A DNA stretch of 64,000 nucleotides from the NCBI GenBank assembly GCA_012517815.1, contig JAAYUF010000169.1, positions 45,186 through 109,185 on the forward strand, written 5' to 3'. Positions 42,960-53,709 of the stretch are shown piece by piece. This DNA is from Clostridiales bacterium (GTDB taxonomy: Bacteria; Bacillota; Clostridia; Christensenellales; Aristaeellaceae). The notes beneath the pieces were generated by a model. It was not told the DNA's origin. It was given only the letters and a program-made list of their open reading frames with translations, and ran no database searches. A program made the translations under genes and the position numbers. Numbering within the stretch: the first letter of the stretch is position 1; every line of letters starts with the position of its first letter.

Positions 42960-43951
42960 TTACGACGAAACGTGATGGCAGGCCACGTAGTGCTCCGGCG
43001 CCACCTCCAAAAAGGCGGGGTTGCTGTGGCGGCAGATCTCCGTGGCGCGGCTGCAGCGGGTGTTGAACGGGCAACCGCCGGGCGCGCGCAGGGGGCTGGG
43101 GATATCGCCCTTGAGCACGATGCGCTTCTGCTGCCTGGCCTTGACCGGGTCGGGCACGGGGATGGCGCTGAGCAGGGAGATGGTGTAGGGGTGCAGGGGA
43201 TGGTGGTGCAGCTCGTTGGAGGAGGCCAGTTCCACCATGTGCCCCAGGTACATCACGGCGATGCGGTTGGAGATATGCTTGACCACGCTCAGGTCGTGGG
43301 CGATGAACAGGTAGGTGAGCCCCAGCTGGCTTTGCAGGTCCTCCAGCATGTTGAGGACCTGCGCCTGAATGCTCACGTCCAGCGCGCTCACCGGTTCGTC
43401 GCAGACGATGAACTCGGGGTTGCTGGCCAGCGCGCGCGCGATGCCGATGCGCTGGCGCTGGCCGCCGCTGAACTCGTGGGCATAGCGGGTGGCCTGCTCG
43501 CTGGAAAGGCCGACCATCGACAGGAGGTTCTGGATGCGCTCGTTGCGCTCCTTGCGGGAGGCGCAGAGCCGGTGCACGTCGATGGGTTCGGCGACGATGT
43601 CGCCCACCGTCATGCGCGGGTTGAGGGACGAGTAGGGATCCTGAAACACCAGCTGCGCCCTGCGGCGAAATTCGTTGAGCGTGGGGCCTTTTTCGACCTT
43701 GCGCCCGTCAAACCAGATTTCGCCGCCGGTGGGCTTGTACAGATGAAGCATCGTGCGGCCGACGGTTGTTTTGCCGCAGCCGCTCTCGCCCACCAGGCCC
43801 AGCGTTTCGCCGCGGCGGATGTCAAAGCTCACGCCGTCCACGGCCTTGAGCATGGTGGTTTTGGTAAAACCCGTGGCGATGGGGAAATGCTCCCGGAGAT
43901 CGCGCACCTGAACCAGATACTGCGGGTCCGGCTGAAATGCCGTTACTTCGC

Positions 43952-43955
<4 letters not shown>
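42960..43955 (-). CDS. oppF: Oligopeptide ABC transporter ATP-binding protein OppF
   Basis: Second ATPase subunit of the peptide importer, 331 residues. Walker A is [12 protein letters not shown], the Q-loop lies in [18 protein letters not shown], the signature is [15 protein letters not shown] and Walker B is [12 protein letters not shown]. The C-terminal oligopeptide domain contains [14 protein letters not shown], with Cys that bind an iron-sulfur cluster in relatives. Start ATG 43955 overlaps the oppD stop by four bases (ATGA). It ends 91 bases before oppA. Confidence 0.95.
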
Positions 43956-45004
<1,049 letters not shown>

Positions 45005-45016
45005 ATCGGGGCCTCC

Positions 45017-46063
45017 TCAGGAGCGAAGCTTGGGGTCAAAGGCGTCGCGCAGGCCGTTGCCCAAGAGGTTGAACGACAGCACGATCAGGAAGATGGACAT
45101 CGCCGGGAAGATCAGCAGGTAGGGGTAACTGTTGAGGCCCGAACGGGCGTCGGCAGCCAGCGAACCCAGCGACGGCATCGGGATGGATACGCCCAAGCCC
45201 AGGAAGGAAAGGAAGCTCTCGGTAAAAATCGCGCTGGGAATCTGCATGGCCGCCACGATGATGATGACGGACACGCAGTTGGGGATCATGTGCTTGCGGA
45301 TGATGCGGGCGGCCGAAGCGCCGGTGGCGCGCGCCGCCAGCACGTACTCCTGCTCCTTAATGGAAAGGATCTGGCCGCGCACCTGACGGGCCATGCCCAC
45401 CCAGTAGAGCAGGCCGAACACCATGAAAATGCTCACCATGCCCGCGCCCAGTTTGGCAATCAGGACGTTGTTGGAGGAACTGACCATTTCCTTGATGGCG
45501 ACCGAGAGCAGGATCACGATGAGCACGTCGGGCAAGGCGTAAATGATATCGACGACGCGCATCATCACGTTGTCGACCCTGCCCCCGAAATAGCCGGAGA
45601 TGGAGCCGTAGATGATGCCGATGACAATGACGATCAGCGCGCTGAAAATGCCCACCAGCAGCGAGATGCGCGTGCCGTAGATGACGCGGATGGCGTAATC
45701 GCGGCCCAGCGCGTCGGTGCCCATGATGTGGGGGAACACCGCCACGCCCTTGTCGATCTTGGCCTGTTCTTTGGCGGAATACTCAAAGGGATGCAGGTAT
45801 TTGGACGTCACATCCTGCTTGGTGTAGCTGTAGGGGTAAAACTGGGGCACCAGAAACGCGACCAGCGCGACCACCAGAATCAGCACCACGCACACCATCG
45901 CAAGCCGGTTGCGGGACAGGCGGCGCAGCGCGTCGCGCATGAAGGAGACGGATTCGCGCATCTGTACCTGCTGCGCCTTTTCCTCCTCGGTCGCGGGCTT
46001 GAACAGGTCCGGATCAACCTGGAGGCTAAACGGGTTCTTAATCGGAATCTTTTCGTTGGGCAT
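45017..46063 (-). CDS. oppC: Oligopeptide ABC transporter permease OppC
   Basis: Inner-membrane permease of 348 residues. An N-terminal cytoplasmic tail (PNEKIPIKNPFSLQVDPDLF) precedes the first membrane helix (AMVCVVLILVVALVAFLV). GTDALGRDYAIRVIYGTRIS is the OppC signature, and the EAA loop reads EYVLAARATGASAARII. Start ATG 46063 has GAGAGGGAAG upstream; the longer frame start at 46093 lies within oppB. The oppB stop is 16 bases upstream. Confidence 0.95.
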   Translation of the reverse strand: MPNEKIPIKNPFSLQVDPDLFKPATEEEKAQQVQMRESVSFMRDALRRLSRNRLAMVCVVLILVVALVAFLVPQFYPYSYTKQDVTSKYLHPFEYSAKEQAKIDKGVAVFPHIMGTDALGRDYAIRVIYGTRISLLVGIFSALIVIVIGIIYGSISGYFGGRVDNVMMRVVDIIYALPDVLIVILLSVAIKEMVSSSNNVLIAKLGAGMVSIFMVFGLLYWVGMARQVRGQILSIKEQEYVLAARATGASAARIIRKHMIPNCVSVIIIVAAMQIPSAIFTESFLSFLGLGVSIPMPSLGSLAADARSGLNSYPYLLIFPAMSIFLIVLSFNLLGNGLRDAFDPKLRS

Positions 46064-46079
46064 CGTTCTCTTCCCTCTC

Positions 46080-47006
46080 TTACGCCAGGTCAATTCTGGG
46101 GTCCATTACCTTGTACAGCACGTCGCTGATGAAGTTCATCAGGATGATCATGAAGGCCAGAAAGATCGTGACGCCCATGATCATCATGTAGTCGGTGCGC
46201 AGCATGCTGTTGGTAAACAGGCGGCCCAGGCCGGGAACGGAGAAGATGTTTTCCACCACCATGCTGCCGGTGAGGATGTAAGCCATCATCGGGCCGGCGT
46301 AGGTGATCACGGGCGTAAGGGCGTTTTTCAGGGCATGCTTGTAAATAACCTTGCTGGATTTCACGCCTTTGGCGCGCGCCGTGCGGATGTAATCGGCGCC
46401 CAGCACGTCCAGCATGCTGGAGCGTTGCAGGCGCGTGATGTAAGCCATGGGGTACAGGCTCAGCGAGACGATGGGCAGCACCATGCCGCCCGGCTGGTTG
46501 CCAAGCGACGGGAACCACCCCAGCCGGAAGGAAACGAACAGCAGCAGAAGGGTCGCCACGACAAACGACGGCATGGATACCAGCGCCGTTGTGACGACCT
46601 GTATCACCGAATCCAGCCATTTTCCGCGGTTGAGCGCCGCAAGGCACCCAAACAGGATGCCCAGGATAATGGCGATGAACGCCGCCGTGAAGCCGATGGA
46701 AGCGGAATAGGAAAAACCGCCCATAATCAGGTCGGCGACGGTGAACCCGACCCAGGCCGTGGACAGACCGAAATCAAAATGAAGGACGCCCCATAAATAA
46801 TTCAGAAACTGGACGCCTAAAGGTTTGTCAAAACCGTATTTGATCTCAAGGGCCTTGATGACCGCGTCGCTCTTCGCCTTTTCACTGCTGAAGGGACTGG
46901 CCGGAATGGCGTGCATAACGAAAAAGGTGATCGCGATCACCAAAAAGATCGTTAATAGCGCCATGCCCAAACGTTTGAACATGTAAATCAGGAATTTCGA
47001 GTTCAT
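46080..47006 (-). CDS. oppB: Oligopeptide ABC transporter permease OppB
   Basis: Inner-membrane permease of 308 residues, partner of OppC. The first helix follows MFKRLGMALLTIFLVIAITF. The periplasmic loop holds KYGFDKPLGVQFLNYLWGVL, and the EAA loop reads DYIRTARAKGVKSSKVIYKH. Start ATG 47006 has GGGAGGA upstream; the frame extension to 47192 runs through the promoter and is rejected. First gene of oppBCDF. Confidence 0.95.
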   Translation of the reverse strand: MNSKFLIYMFKRLGMALLTIFLVIAITFFVMHAIPASPFSSEKAKSDAVIKALEIKYGFDKPLGVQFLNYLWGVLHFDFGLSTAWVGFTVADLIMGGFSYSASIGFTAAFIAIILGILFGCLAALNRGKWLDSVIQVVTTALVSMPSFVVATLLLLFVSFRLGWFPSLGNQPGGMVLPIVSLSLYPMAYITRLQRSSMLDVLGADYIRTARAKGVKSSKVIYKHALKNALTPVITYAGPMMAYILTGSMVVENIFSVPGLGRLFTNSMLRTDYMMIMGVTIFLAFMIILMNFISDVLYKVMDPRIDLA

Positions 47007-47057
47007 AACAATCCTCCCATTTATGAAACCCTTCACTTTCAAGGAATAATCCGTTTC

Positions 47058-47086
47058 ATTATATCCACGCGATTGCCAAATGTCAA
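47058..47086 (-). promoter_or_regulatory. oppBCDF promoter (perfect consensus)
   Basis: Minus strand TTGACA (47081-47086) and TATAAT (47058-47063) with exactly 17 bases between, 52 bases upstream of oppB. It is the strongest promoter match in the window, so strong expression or tight repression is expected. Confidence 0.92.
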
Positions 47087-47192
47087 TTCTCGCCGGGACG
47101 GCCGCCGCCCGCCCGCCGCCCCGGGCGCGCGACGGTCTGAAAATGCCGAACACAAGGCACGGCCTTCTTTTGGGACTGGGGTAGACGCGCAA

Positions 47193-47900
47193 TGAGCCGG
47201 AAACGGGATCGTTGGAAAATGAATTTATCCGAAAAAAAGTTGCAAAATTTGCTTCCGGAAATGAATGATTGCATTAATGCGTTAGCGGAGCACATCATAG
47301 AAGCGCGCAAACGGCCGCGCCGGGTGGCGCGGCCGCAGGCCGTCAAAGAACCCATGCAATCCGCAGGATCGCTCGCCTCTTCGCCTTTCGGGCTGTTCGC
47401 TCGCTTTGGCAAAATGCTTCGGCATAAGACCTTGGGGCTTTTCCGTTTGGTTTCGTGGTCGGGTTGGGGATGGTCATGCCCAGCCCTCGTGAAACCTCTC
47501 TCCCGCCGGCCTGATCGGCGCACGTCGCACGGCCGTGCGCCGGGCTTGTCAGGCCGGCCACCTTCGGTTTGCTATCGGCTTTGCCGATGTGTCCACAGGG
47601 CACACGCAACCCCTCCGGCGCCTTCGGTTCTCTTTCGGCTTCGCCGAAGCGGCCACTGGCCGCGCGCTCGCCTCCGGTGCCCCAAACCCCGCAAGGGCAA
47701 TTCACGGAGCAAACTGTTGACAAACTCAACCATATGGCTATCGCCGCTCGCCTCACAGCCCTTCGGGTTGTTCGCTCGCTTTGGCAAAATGCTTCGGCAG
47801 AAGGGTTTCACCCTTGACCCATTTCCGCTGCGGCGGCGGTTTCCCGACCGCCCGAGTCGCGCGGGGCGGGCGGCGTTTCGGGCATCCGGCGCGCTTCGCC
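47193..47900. other. Gene-poor region holding a hairpin-rich repeat element
   Basis: About 700 bases between divergent oppB and the end of lpd. It opens with an AT-rich stretch (47210-47300) unlike its surroundings, then a perfect 10-bp hairpin (47312-47321 with 47326-47335). The rest is the repeat element described separately. Frames crossing it are not credible genes. Confidence 0.6.
47371..47803. repeat. Structured element bounded by 58-bp direct repeats
   Basis: Bases 47371-47428 and 47746-47803 are 58-base direct repeats with 52 identities. Between them lie several perfect hairpins: a nested stem 47505-47514/47549-47558 enclosing 47517-47524/47534-47541, then 47574-47588, 47634-47648 and 47649-47663. 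GCTGTTCGCTCGCT of the left repeat is also found in the inverted repeat at 3633-3646. No transposase is encoded. It may be a miniature mobile element, a dispersed intergenic repeat or a structured RNA. Confidence 0.65.
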
Positions 47901-47904
47901 CGCG

Positions 47905-49278
47905 TCACGCAAACCGGGCCGCCTGCGCGGCGTCGGTGATCGCTTCCTCAAACGTGGGGTGCGGCCGCACGGTGCCGGCTAACTGCTCCGCGGTCAGCCC
48001 CGTGCGGATGGCGAGCGCGAGTTCGCCCACCAGATCGGTCGCGCGGCCGCAGAAAAGCTGCGCGCCTTTCAGGCGGTGCGTGTCCCGGTCAAACACCAGC
48101 TTGATAAACCCACGGCCCAGCCCTTCGATCAGGGAGCGCGCGTTTTGCGTGGTGAGCGCCTTGCCCACGACCACCGCGCGACCCCGCTCCCTGGCCTCGT
48201 CCGCGGTCATGCCCACGGTCGCGATCTCCGGCGCGGTATACACGCAGCCGGGCACAAGGGTCGGGTCGACGGGCGAGGGCTCGCCCAGCAGATCGCTGAC
48301 CGCCGCCACGGCCTGCGCGTGCGCCGCGTGCGCCAACTGGTGCAGGCCGTTGAGATCGCCGATCGCGTACACGCCCGGCAGGCTGGTGCGGAAGTGCTCG
48401 TCCACCGCGATCAGCCGCCCGTTCAGGGCGGGCGCGACGCCCTCTCCGAACAGCCCGTCCGTCACGGGGCGGCGGCCGGTCGCCAGCAGCGCGCGCTCGG
48501 CGGTCACAACCTGCTCCTCGCCGTTGCGAATGAACGCGGCGGCAAAGCCGTCGCCTTCGCGGCGCAGGCTTTGCAGGCGCGCCTCGGTCCATACCGTTAC
48601 GCCCAGCCCCTTGAGCAGCAGCTCCGCGCTGCGGCCTAGCTCGGCGTCCAGCATCGGCAGGCAGCGCTTTTCCGCCTCCAGCACCGTGACGGTGACGCCC
48701 AGCCTGGCGTAGATGGACGCCATCTCCGCGCCGATCACGCCGCCGCCCACAATCAAAAGGCTTGTAAAGGGCTGCGTGCCGGGCTCGCCCAACAGATCGT
48801 CGCTCGTCCACACGGCGGGGTCGTCGCAGCCGGGCACCGGCAGGCGGGAAGGCGCGCCCCCCGTGGCGAGGATCACGTGGCGGGCTTCCAGCGTCTGCGC
48901 GGAGCCGTCCGCGCCGGTTACGCGCACGGCAAAGGGCGCGGCGGCGGTAAGCAGGGTGGCCGAGCCTTCATACACGGCAACCTTCGCGGACTTCATCAGC
49001 AGGCTCACGCCCTTGGTGAGGGTTTCCACCGTCTCGTTCTTCCAGTCGAACATGCGCCGGCGGTCAAATCCGGTGAGCGCTTCGGGCGCGCAGGCGGCCG
49101 CTTCCGCCGCGACGGAGGATGCGTGCAGGTAGGCTTTGGTGGGTACGCAGCCCCGGTGCAAGCACGTGCCCCCCAGACGGTCGCGCTCCACCAGCGCCAC
49201 GGACAGCCCGTGCCGCCCCGCGTGCTCCGCCGCCGCGTAGCCGCCCGGCCCGGCGCCAATCACAATCAAATCATGCAT
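47905..49278 (-). CDS. lpd: Dihydrolipoamide dehydrogenase (glycine cleavage L protein)
   Basis: FAD enzyme of 457 residues that reoxidises dihydrolipoyl groups on H protein with NAD+. The N-terminal HDLIVIGAGPGGYAAAEHAG binds FAD, and GGTCLHRGCVPTK holds the redox CxxxxC. IVGGGVIGAEMASIYARLG is the NAD site and VYAIGDLNG the second FAD block. VRPHPTFEEAITDA carries the C-terminal His-Glu pair. There is no lipoyl domain at the N-terminus. It lies last in the gcv-lplA-lpd series, 215 bases after lplA, so it likely serves glycine cleavage. Confidence 0.96.
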   Translation of the reverse strand: MHDLIVIGAGPGGYAAAEHAGRHGLSVALVERDRLGGTCLHRGCVPTKAYLHASSVAAEAAACAPEALTGFDRRRMFDWKNETVETLTKGVSLLMKSAKVAVYEGSATLLTAAAPFAVRVTGADGSAQTLEARHVILATGGAPSRLPVPGCDDPAVWTSDDLLGEPGTQPFTSLLIVGGGVIGAEMASIYARLGVTVTVLEAEKRCLPMLDAELGRSAELLLKGLGVTVWTEARLQSLRREGDGFAAAFIRNGEEQVVTAERALLATGRRPVTDGLFGEGVAPALNGRLIAVDEHFRTSLPGVYAIGDLNGLHQLAHAAHAQAVAAVSDLLGEPSPVDPTLVPGCVYTAPEIATVGMTADEARERGRAVVVGKALTTQNARSLIEGLGRGFIKLVFDRDTHRLKGAQLFCGRATDLVGELALAIRTGLTAEQLAGTVRPHPTFEEAITDAAQAARFA

Positions 49279-49493
49279 AACGGACTCCTTTCCTTATTAA
49301 GGCCATATAATTGGCCCGATAAAACCGGCCCGATTGACAAAGCGCGCAGCTAACGCCGCGCGCCGTCGGGCACAAGGAACAACCGCGGGAAGGCGCGCCG
49401 GGCATACGCGGAGCAACGGGCCGCGCGGAGCAGCGGGCCGCGCGCCGTCGGGGAAGCCGGTGCCGCTACGCTGGCGTTGCCGGGGGCGAAGGC

Positions 49494-50573
49494 TCAGCCA
49501 CCCTGACCGGTTGGGGTGTCGCCGCCCTCCTGCGATGCGGCCGCCTCCTGCTGGGCGTTGCGGTCCAGCTCGCGGATGCGCCCGCAGATCAGCACGCCCA
49601 CGTCACCGGCCATCTGTAACAGCTGATGGTCGCGCAGCAGTTCCAGCTTCTGGCGCAGGCGGCCGTTGATCGCGGAGATCAGGTAGGGGCAGCCGGTGAG
49701 CGCCTGCTCCAAAAGCGAAAACAGCCCGGCCTCCATCGCGTCGGTAAACAGCCGCGCGTTGCGGATAACCCCGTTATCCACCAGCAGCTTGACCGTAACG
49801 CCGCCCCAGGGGAAGCGCTCGGTGACGGTGAAGGTGTAGGGCAGGGCCTCGGGATAGATCCACTCGGGATCGGAAAACTGCTCCGCGATCATCGAAAGGG
49901 TGTGCTGGTCGAGCATCCGTTCGTCCAGCGTGGCGGGGGCGTGCTTGTACACGGCGGTGAACGCGCGGATCAGCTCGTACTCCAGGCTGTCGATGGTCAT
50001 CTCCGGCACCAGGCTGCACAGGTTGAGCACGCGGGCCTGCACGCTTTGCACGCCGTGGTACTGCAGCTTTTTTTCGCTGGGGATCAGGTAGCCCGCCATG
50101 GTCTGCATGTTGCAGTTCACCAGGAGCGTCCCGTGGTGGTAAGCGCTGTGCCCGGCCTTATAGAAGGCGTTGCCGCTGAACTTGCGGTCGCCGATGAGCA
50201 GATCGTTGCGGCCGCTGTGGTACGCCTCCAGATCAAAAGCGCCCACGGCCATGCGGATGACCGAAAGCTGGCGCGCGACGTCGAACTCGTTTTTGGGCAG
50301 AACAAAGGTGAAGTTCAGGTTGCCCAGATCGTGGTAGACCGCCCCGCCGCCGCTCAGACGCCGCGCGATCTTGCCGCCGGACGCCAGAAACTCGTTCACG
50401 CGGCACTCGTACCACGGATTCTGGTTGCGGCCCACGACGATGGTGTGGTCGTTCTGCCACAGGTACAGGATGGCCGTCTCCTCCGGGAGGGTATCCATGA
50501 GGTGTTTTTCGATGGCCAAGTTGCGGTACGGGTCCGTACCGCGGGCAATCAGGCAGGCTGTGCGACTAATCAT
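49494..50573 (-). CDS. lplA: Lipoate-protein ligase
   Basis: Activates free lipoate with ATP and attaches it to a lysine of the target, here most likely GcvH. The 359 residues include LWQNDHTIVVGRNQNPWYEC, the family block RRLSGGGAVYHDLGNLNFTF (ATP and lipoyl-AMP site), the catalytic Lys in GDRKFSGNAFY and the C-terminal accessory domain. The acidic/Gln-rich tail (EAAASQEGGDTPTGQ) is not conserved. It sits between gcvPB and lpd on the same strand. Confidence 0.94.
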   Translation of the reverse strand: MISRTACLIARGTDPYRNLAIEKHLMDTLPEETAILYLWQNDHTIVVGRNQNPWYECRVNEFLASGGKIARRLSGGGAVYHDLGNLNFTFVLPKNEFDVARQLSVIRMAVGAFDLEAYHSGRNDLLIGDRKFSGNAFYKAGHSAYHHGTLLVNCNMQTMAGYLIPSEKKLQYHGVQSVQARVLNLCSLVPEMTIDSLEYELIRAFTAVYKHAPATLDERMLDQHTLSMIAEQFSDPEWIYPEALPYTFTVTERFPWGGVTVKLLVDNGVIRNARLFTDAMEAGLFSLLEQALTGCPYLISAINGRLRQKLELLRDHQLLQMAGDVGVLICGRIRELDRNAQQEAAASQEGGDTPTGQGG

Positions 50574-50869
50574 CCGTTTTCACCGCCGCATTCTTGGGGT
50601 AATCGCCGCCGCCGTAGCCGCAAGCGGCTTCAGCGTACTGCGGCGCAGGCCGCGTCGGCGTCGGGTAGCGCGGGGGATTCCGCCCATGGCGCACGGCCCG
50701 CGGCCGGGATGCCCGGCGGCGCTGCGGATGCGGCCGCGTGTGAGGCGCCCGCGGACGTTCTCCCCGGGCGCGCGACGGGGTCGCTACCCGTCACGCCGCG
50801 GGGGCGCAAAGCGGGTGGGCGACCCGGCTGCGCGCCCGGCGGGGGGCACGGCCGGACAACCGCAGCGGT
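50574..50869. other. Gap inside the gcv-lplA series, nothing recognised
   Basis: About 300 GC-rich bases between the gcvPB stop and lplA. No ORF with a ribosome binding site and no strong promoter or terminator could be fixed, so read-through from gcv into lplA is possible. Confidence 0.4.
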
Positions 50870-52291
50870 TCAGGGTTCTGGTTTCCAGCGCAGCACTGGC
50901 GTGCGGGCGGCCCGCACTTCGTCGGGCCGGCCGATCACGGCGCTGTGGGGCGCGGTATGCATCGCTTCGGGGTCACGCTCCAGATCGGCGCGGATAGCGG
51001 CCATCACCTGCGCGGCGCGGTCCAGCGTTTCGCGGGTTTCGGTCTCGGTCGGCTCAAACATGAGCGCCTCGTGCACAATCAGCGGGAAATACATCGTGGG
51101 CGGGTGCATGCCGTAATCGATCACGGTTTTCGCCACGTCCAGGGCGCTGACGCCGGTGGTTTCGCGCTCGTGCTCCAGCGTGAGCACAAACTCGTGCATG
51201 CAGGGCCGGTCAAACGCGGGGGTATAGCCCGCGGCCTTCAGCCGGGCCATCAGATAGTTGGCGTTGAGCACCGCGTGGTGGGCCACGTCGCGCAGATGGT
51301 CGCCGCCCAGCGTTTTGATATAGGCCAGCGCCCGCGCCAGCGTGGCGAAATTGCCGTGGAAGGCTTTCACCTGCAGCGGGCCGGTTTCCCCCAGGCTTGC
51401 CACCGTGGGCAGGAAGGGGGCCAGCAGCGCCTTGACGCCGACGGGCCCGCTGCCGGGGCCGCCGCCGCCGTGCGGGGTGGAAAACGTCTTGTGGAGGTTC
51501 AGGTGCGTTACGTCAAACCCCATATCGCCGGGCCGCGCGAGGCCGAGAATGGCGTTGAGGTTCGCGCCGTCGTAATACATCAGGCCGCCCGATGCATGTA
51601 CCATTCGACTGATTTTGAGAATATCCTTCTCAAACAGGCCCAGCGTGTTCGGATTCGTCATCATCATGCCGGCGACGCCGTCGTCCAGCAGGGCGGAGAG
51701 CGCGTCCAGATCGACGCAGCCGTCCGCGCGGCTGGGCACGTTGACCACCGTGAAACCGGCCATCGCGGCGCTGGCGGGGTTGGTGCCGTGGGCGCTGTCG
51801 GGCACCAGCATCGTTTTGCGGGCGGCATCGCCGCGGCTTTCGTGGTAGGCGCGCACGCACAGCATCCCGGTCAGCTCGCCGTGCGCGCCGGCCGCGGGCT
51901 GCAGGGTGAACGCGTCCATGCCGGCGATGCGGCACAGGCTTTCGGAGAGTTCCTCCATCACGGCGCGGCAGCCTGCGACCGCGTGCGCGGGCGCGAGCGG
52001 GTGCGCCTGCGCAAAGCCCGGCAAGGCGGCGACGGCTTCGTTCACAGCCGGGTTATACTTCATGGTGCAGCTGCCCAGCGGATAAAAGCCGCAGTTGACG
52101 CCGTAGGCGCGGTGCGCAAGCTCGGTGTAGTGGCGGTCCACGTCCACCTCCGAAAGCTCCGGGAGCAGGAGCGGCGTCTTGCGGCGCAGCGCCTCGGGCA
52201 GGGCGTAGGCGGGCACGTCCGGCTTGGGGATTACCTCGGAGCGCCGCCCCGGCACGCTCTTTTCATAGGAAAGCAAAACGGCTTCGCTCAT
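50870..52291 (-). CDS. gcvPB: Glycine dehydrogenase (decarboxylating) subunit 2
   Basis: PLP-bearing half of the split P protein, 473 residues. It decarboxylates glycine and hands the aminomethyl group to lipoyl-H. The PLP lysine lies in HLNLHKTFSTPHGGGGPGSGP. GFYPLGSCTMKYNP and VPDSAHGTNPASAAMAGF are P-protein signatures. Start ATG 52291 overlaps the gcvPA stop by four bases (ATGA); the in-frame extension to 52366 is inside gcvPA. A split P protein is typical of Clostridia, Bacilli and archaea. Confidence 0.96.
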   Translation of the reverse strand: MSEAVLLSYEKSVPGRRSEVIPKPDVPAYALPEALRRKTPLLLPELSEVDVDRHYTELAHRAYGVNCGFYPLGSCTMKYNPAVNEAVAALPGFAQAHPLAPAHAVAGCRAVMEELSESLCRIAGMDAFTLQPAAGAHGELTGMLCVRAYHESRGDAARKTMLVPDSAHGTNPASAAMAGFTVVNVPSRADGCVDLDALSALLDDGVAGMMMTNPNTLGLFEKDILKISRMVHASGGLMYYDGANLNAILGLARPGDMGFDVTHLNLHKTFSTPHGGGGPGSGPVGVKALLAPFLPTVASLGETGPLQVKAFHGNFATLARALAYIKTLGGDHLRDVAHHAVLNANYLMARLKAAGYTPAFDRPCMHEFVLTLEHERETTGVSALDVAKTVIDYGMHPPTMYFPLIVHEALMFEPTETETRETLDRAAQVMAAIRADLERDPEAMHTAPHSAVIGRPDEVRAARTPVLRWKPEP

Positions 52292-53607
52292 TGCGCACAC
52301 GCCTCCCTTACGGTCTGGGCCACCCGGAGCAGATCCTCCCGGCCGGCTTTTTCGGTGACGCACCACAGCATCCCGCCGGGCAGGGGCAGGCCGCTCAGGA
52401 CGCCCGTGGCCTCCAGCGCGGCCTGAACCTTTTCGGGCGGCACGGGCAGGTCGGTCACAAATTCATGGAAGAACTCGCCCGTATGGCGCAGCCGCACGCC
52501 CGGGATGTCGCACAGCATCGCCGCGAAGGCGTGCGCCTTGGCAAGGCAGCTTTCCGCCACGGCCGTGACGCCGTCCGGCCCAAGGTAGGTCGCGTAGACC
52601 GAGGCGATGAGCGCGCAGTGCGCCTGATTGCTGCAAATGTTGCTGGAAGCCTTTTCGCGGCGGATGTGCTGCTCCCGCGCCTGAAGCGTGAGCACGAAGG
52701 CGCGGCGGCCTTGCGCGTCCACGGTCTGGCCCGCGATGCGGCCCGGCAGCCTGCGCACAAGCGCCGCCGTGCACGCCATGAAGCCCGAGGACGGCCCGCC
52801 GAAAGCCATGGCGATGCCAAAGGGCTGCAGATCGCCGCAGACGATATCCGCGCCGACTTCTCGCCCGTCGGGGAGGATGGCCTGCGCCGTTGGGTTGACG
52901 CCCAGGATACACTTGACCCCGGCGGCCTTCGCGGCGGCGAACAGCCCGGTCACATCCTCCAGCTGGCCGTAGAAGTTGGGCTGCTGCACATATACGGCGG
53001 CGACGTCCGGCGCGAGCATCGCGGCCAGGGCGGCGGCATCGGTGCGGCCGTCCTTTTCGGGGATCAGGCGCAGTTCGTCGCCGGTGCCGTAGCAGTAGGT
53101 GCGCATCACGGCGACGGTGTCGGGGTGGGCGCAGGCGGAAACAAGGGTCACGGCGCGCCCGCGCTCCCGGCACATCACGGCGCTTTCGGCGGCGGCGCTG
53201 GCCCCGTCGTACACGCCGGCGTTGCTGACGTCCATGCCGGTGAGCACGCATACCAGCGTCTGGTACTCGAAAATGGCCTGCAAAACGCCCTGCGAAAGCT
53301 CCGCCTGATAGGGGGTGTAGGCGGTGAGGAACTCTTCCTTGCAGGCGACGCGATTAACCATCGGGGGAATCCAGTGATCATAACAGCCCGCGCCGCGCAG
53401 GGTGAGGCGGTAGCGCGTGTTGCGCTCGGCCAGCGCTTCCATGTCGCGCAGGGTTTCCATCTGGCTCAGGCCCCGGGGCAGGTCGACGGGCCCGGTCAGC
53501 CGGACGCTTTCGGGCACGTCGGCAAACAGCCCGCCGACATCCGCAAGGCCCAGCTCGTCAAGCATCGCCCGCGTTTCCGCGGGGGTATGCGGCACATAAC
53601 GGCTCAT
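52288..53607 (-). CDS. gcvPA: Glycine dehydrogenase (decarboxylating) subunit 1
   Basis: N-terminal half of the split P protein, 439 residues, forming a heterotetramer with GcvPB. It begins SRYVPHTPAETRAMLDELGL; FLTAYTPYQAELSQGVLQAI and TGMDVSNAGVYDGASAAAES are diagnostic. Start ATG 53607 follows GAGGTG; the GTG at 53616 is part of that site. It lies 102 bases after gcvH. Confidence 0.96.
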   Translation of the reverse strand: MSRYVPHTPAETRAMLDELGLADVGGLFADVPESVRLTGPVDLPRGLSQMETLRDMEALAERNTRYRLTLRGAGCYDHWIPPMVNRVACKEEFLTAYTPYQAELSQGVLQAIFEYQTLVCVLTGMDVSNAGVYDGASAAAESAVMCRERGRAVTLVSACAHPDTVAVMRTYCYGTGDELRLIPEKDGRTDAAALAAMLAPDVAAVYVQQPNFYGQLEDVTGLFAAAKAAGVKCILGVNPTAQAILPDGREVGADIVCGDLQPFGIAMAFGGPSSGFMACTAALVRRLPGRIAGQTVDAQGRRAFVLTLQAREQHIRREKASSNICSNQAHCALIASVYATYLGPDGVTAVAESCLAKAHAFAAMLCDIPGVRLRHTGEFFHEFVTDLPVPPEKVQAALEATGVLSGLPLPGGMLWCVTEKAGREDLLRVAQTVREACAQ

Positions 53608-53709
53608 GGGGATCACCTCGTGTTTTCAGTTTTCGGAGCGCCGCGCGGGGCAAAATGGGCACGCAGGAGCAGCGGCGGGCGCTCCGCCGGGGGCGGCCGC
53701 CGCGGCCGG

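Noticed and set aside
47371..47803. Insertion sequence
   Set aside because: No transposase frame; the direct repeats are 58 bases and imperfect, too long for target duplications.
47192..48712. A 506-codon open frame starting in the AT-rich island
   Set aside because: It crosses the hairpin element and then runs antisense to lpd. Only the first 40 codons have unusual composition, so it is not a gene as it stands.
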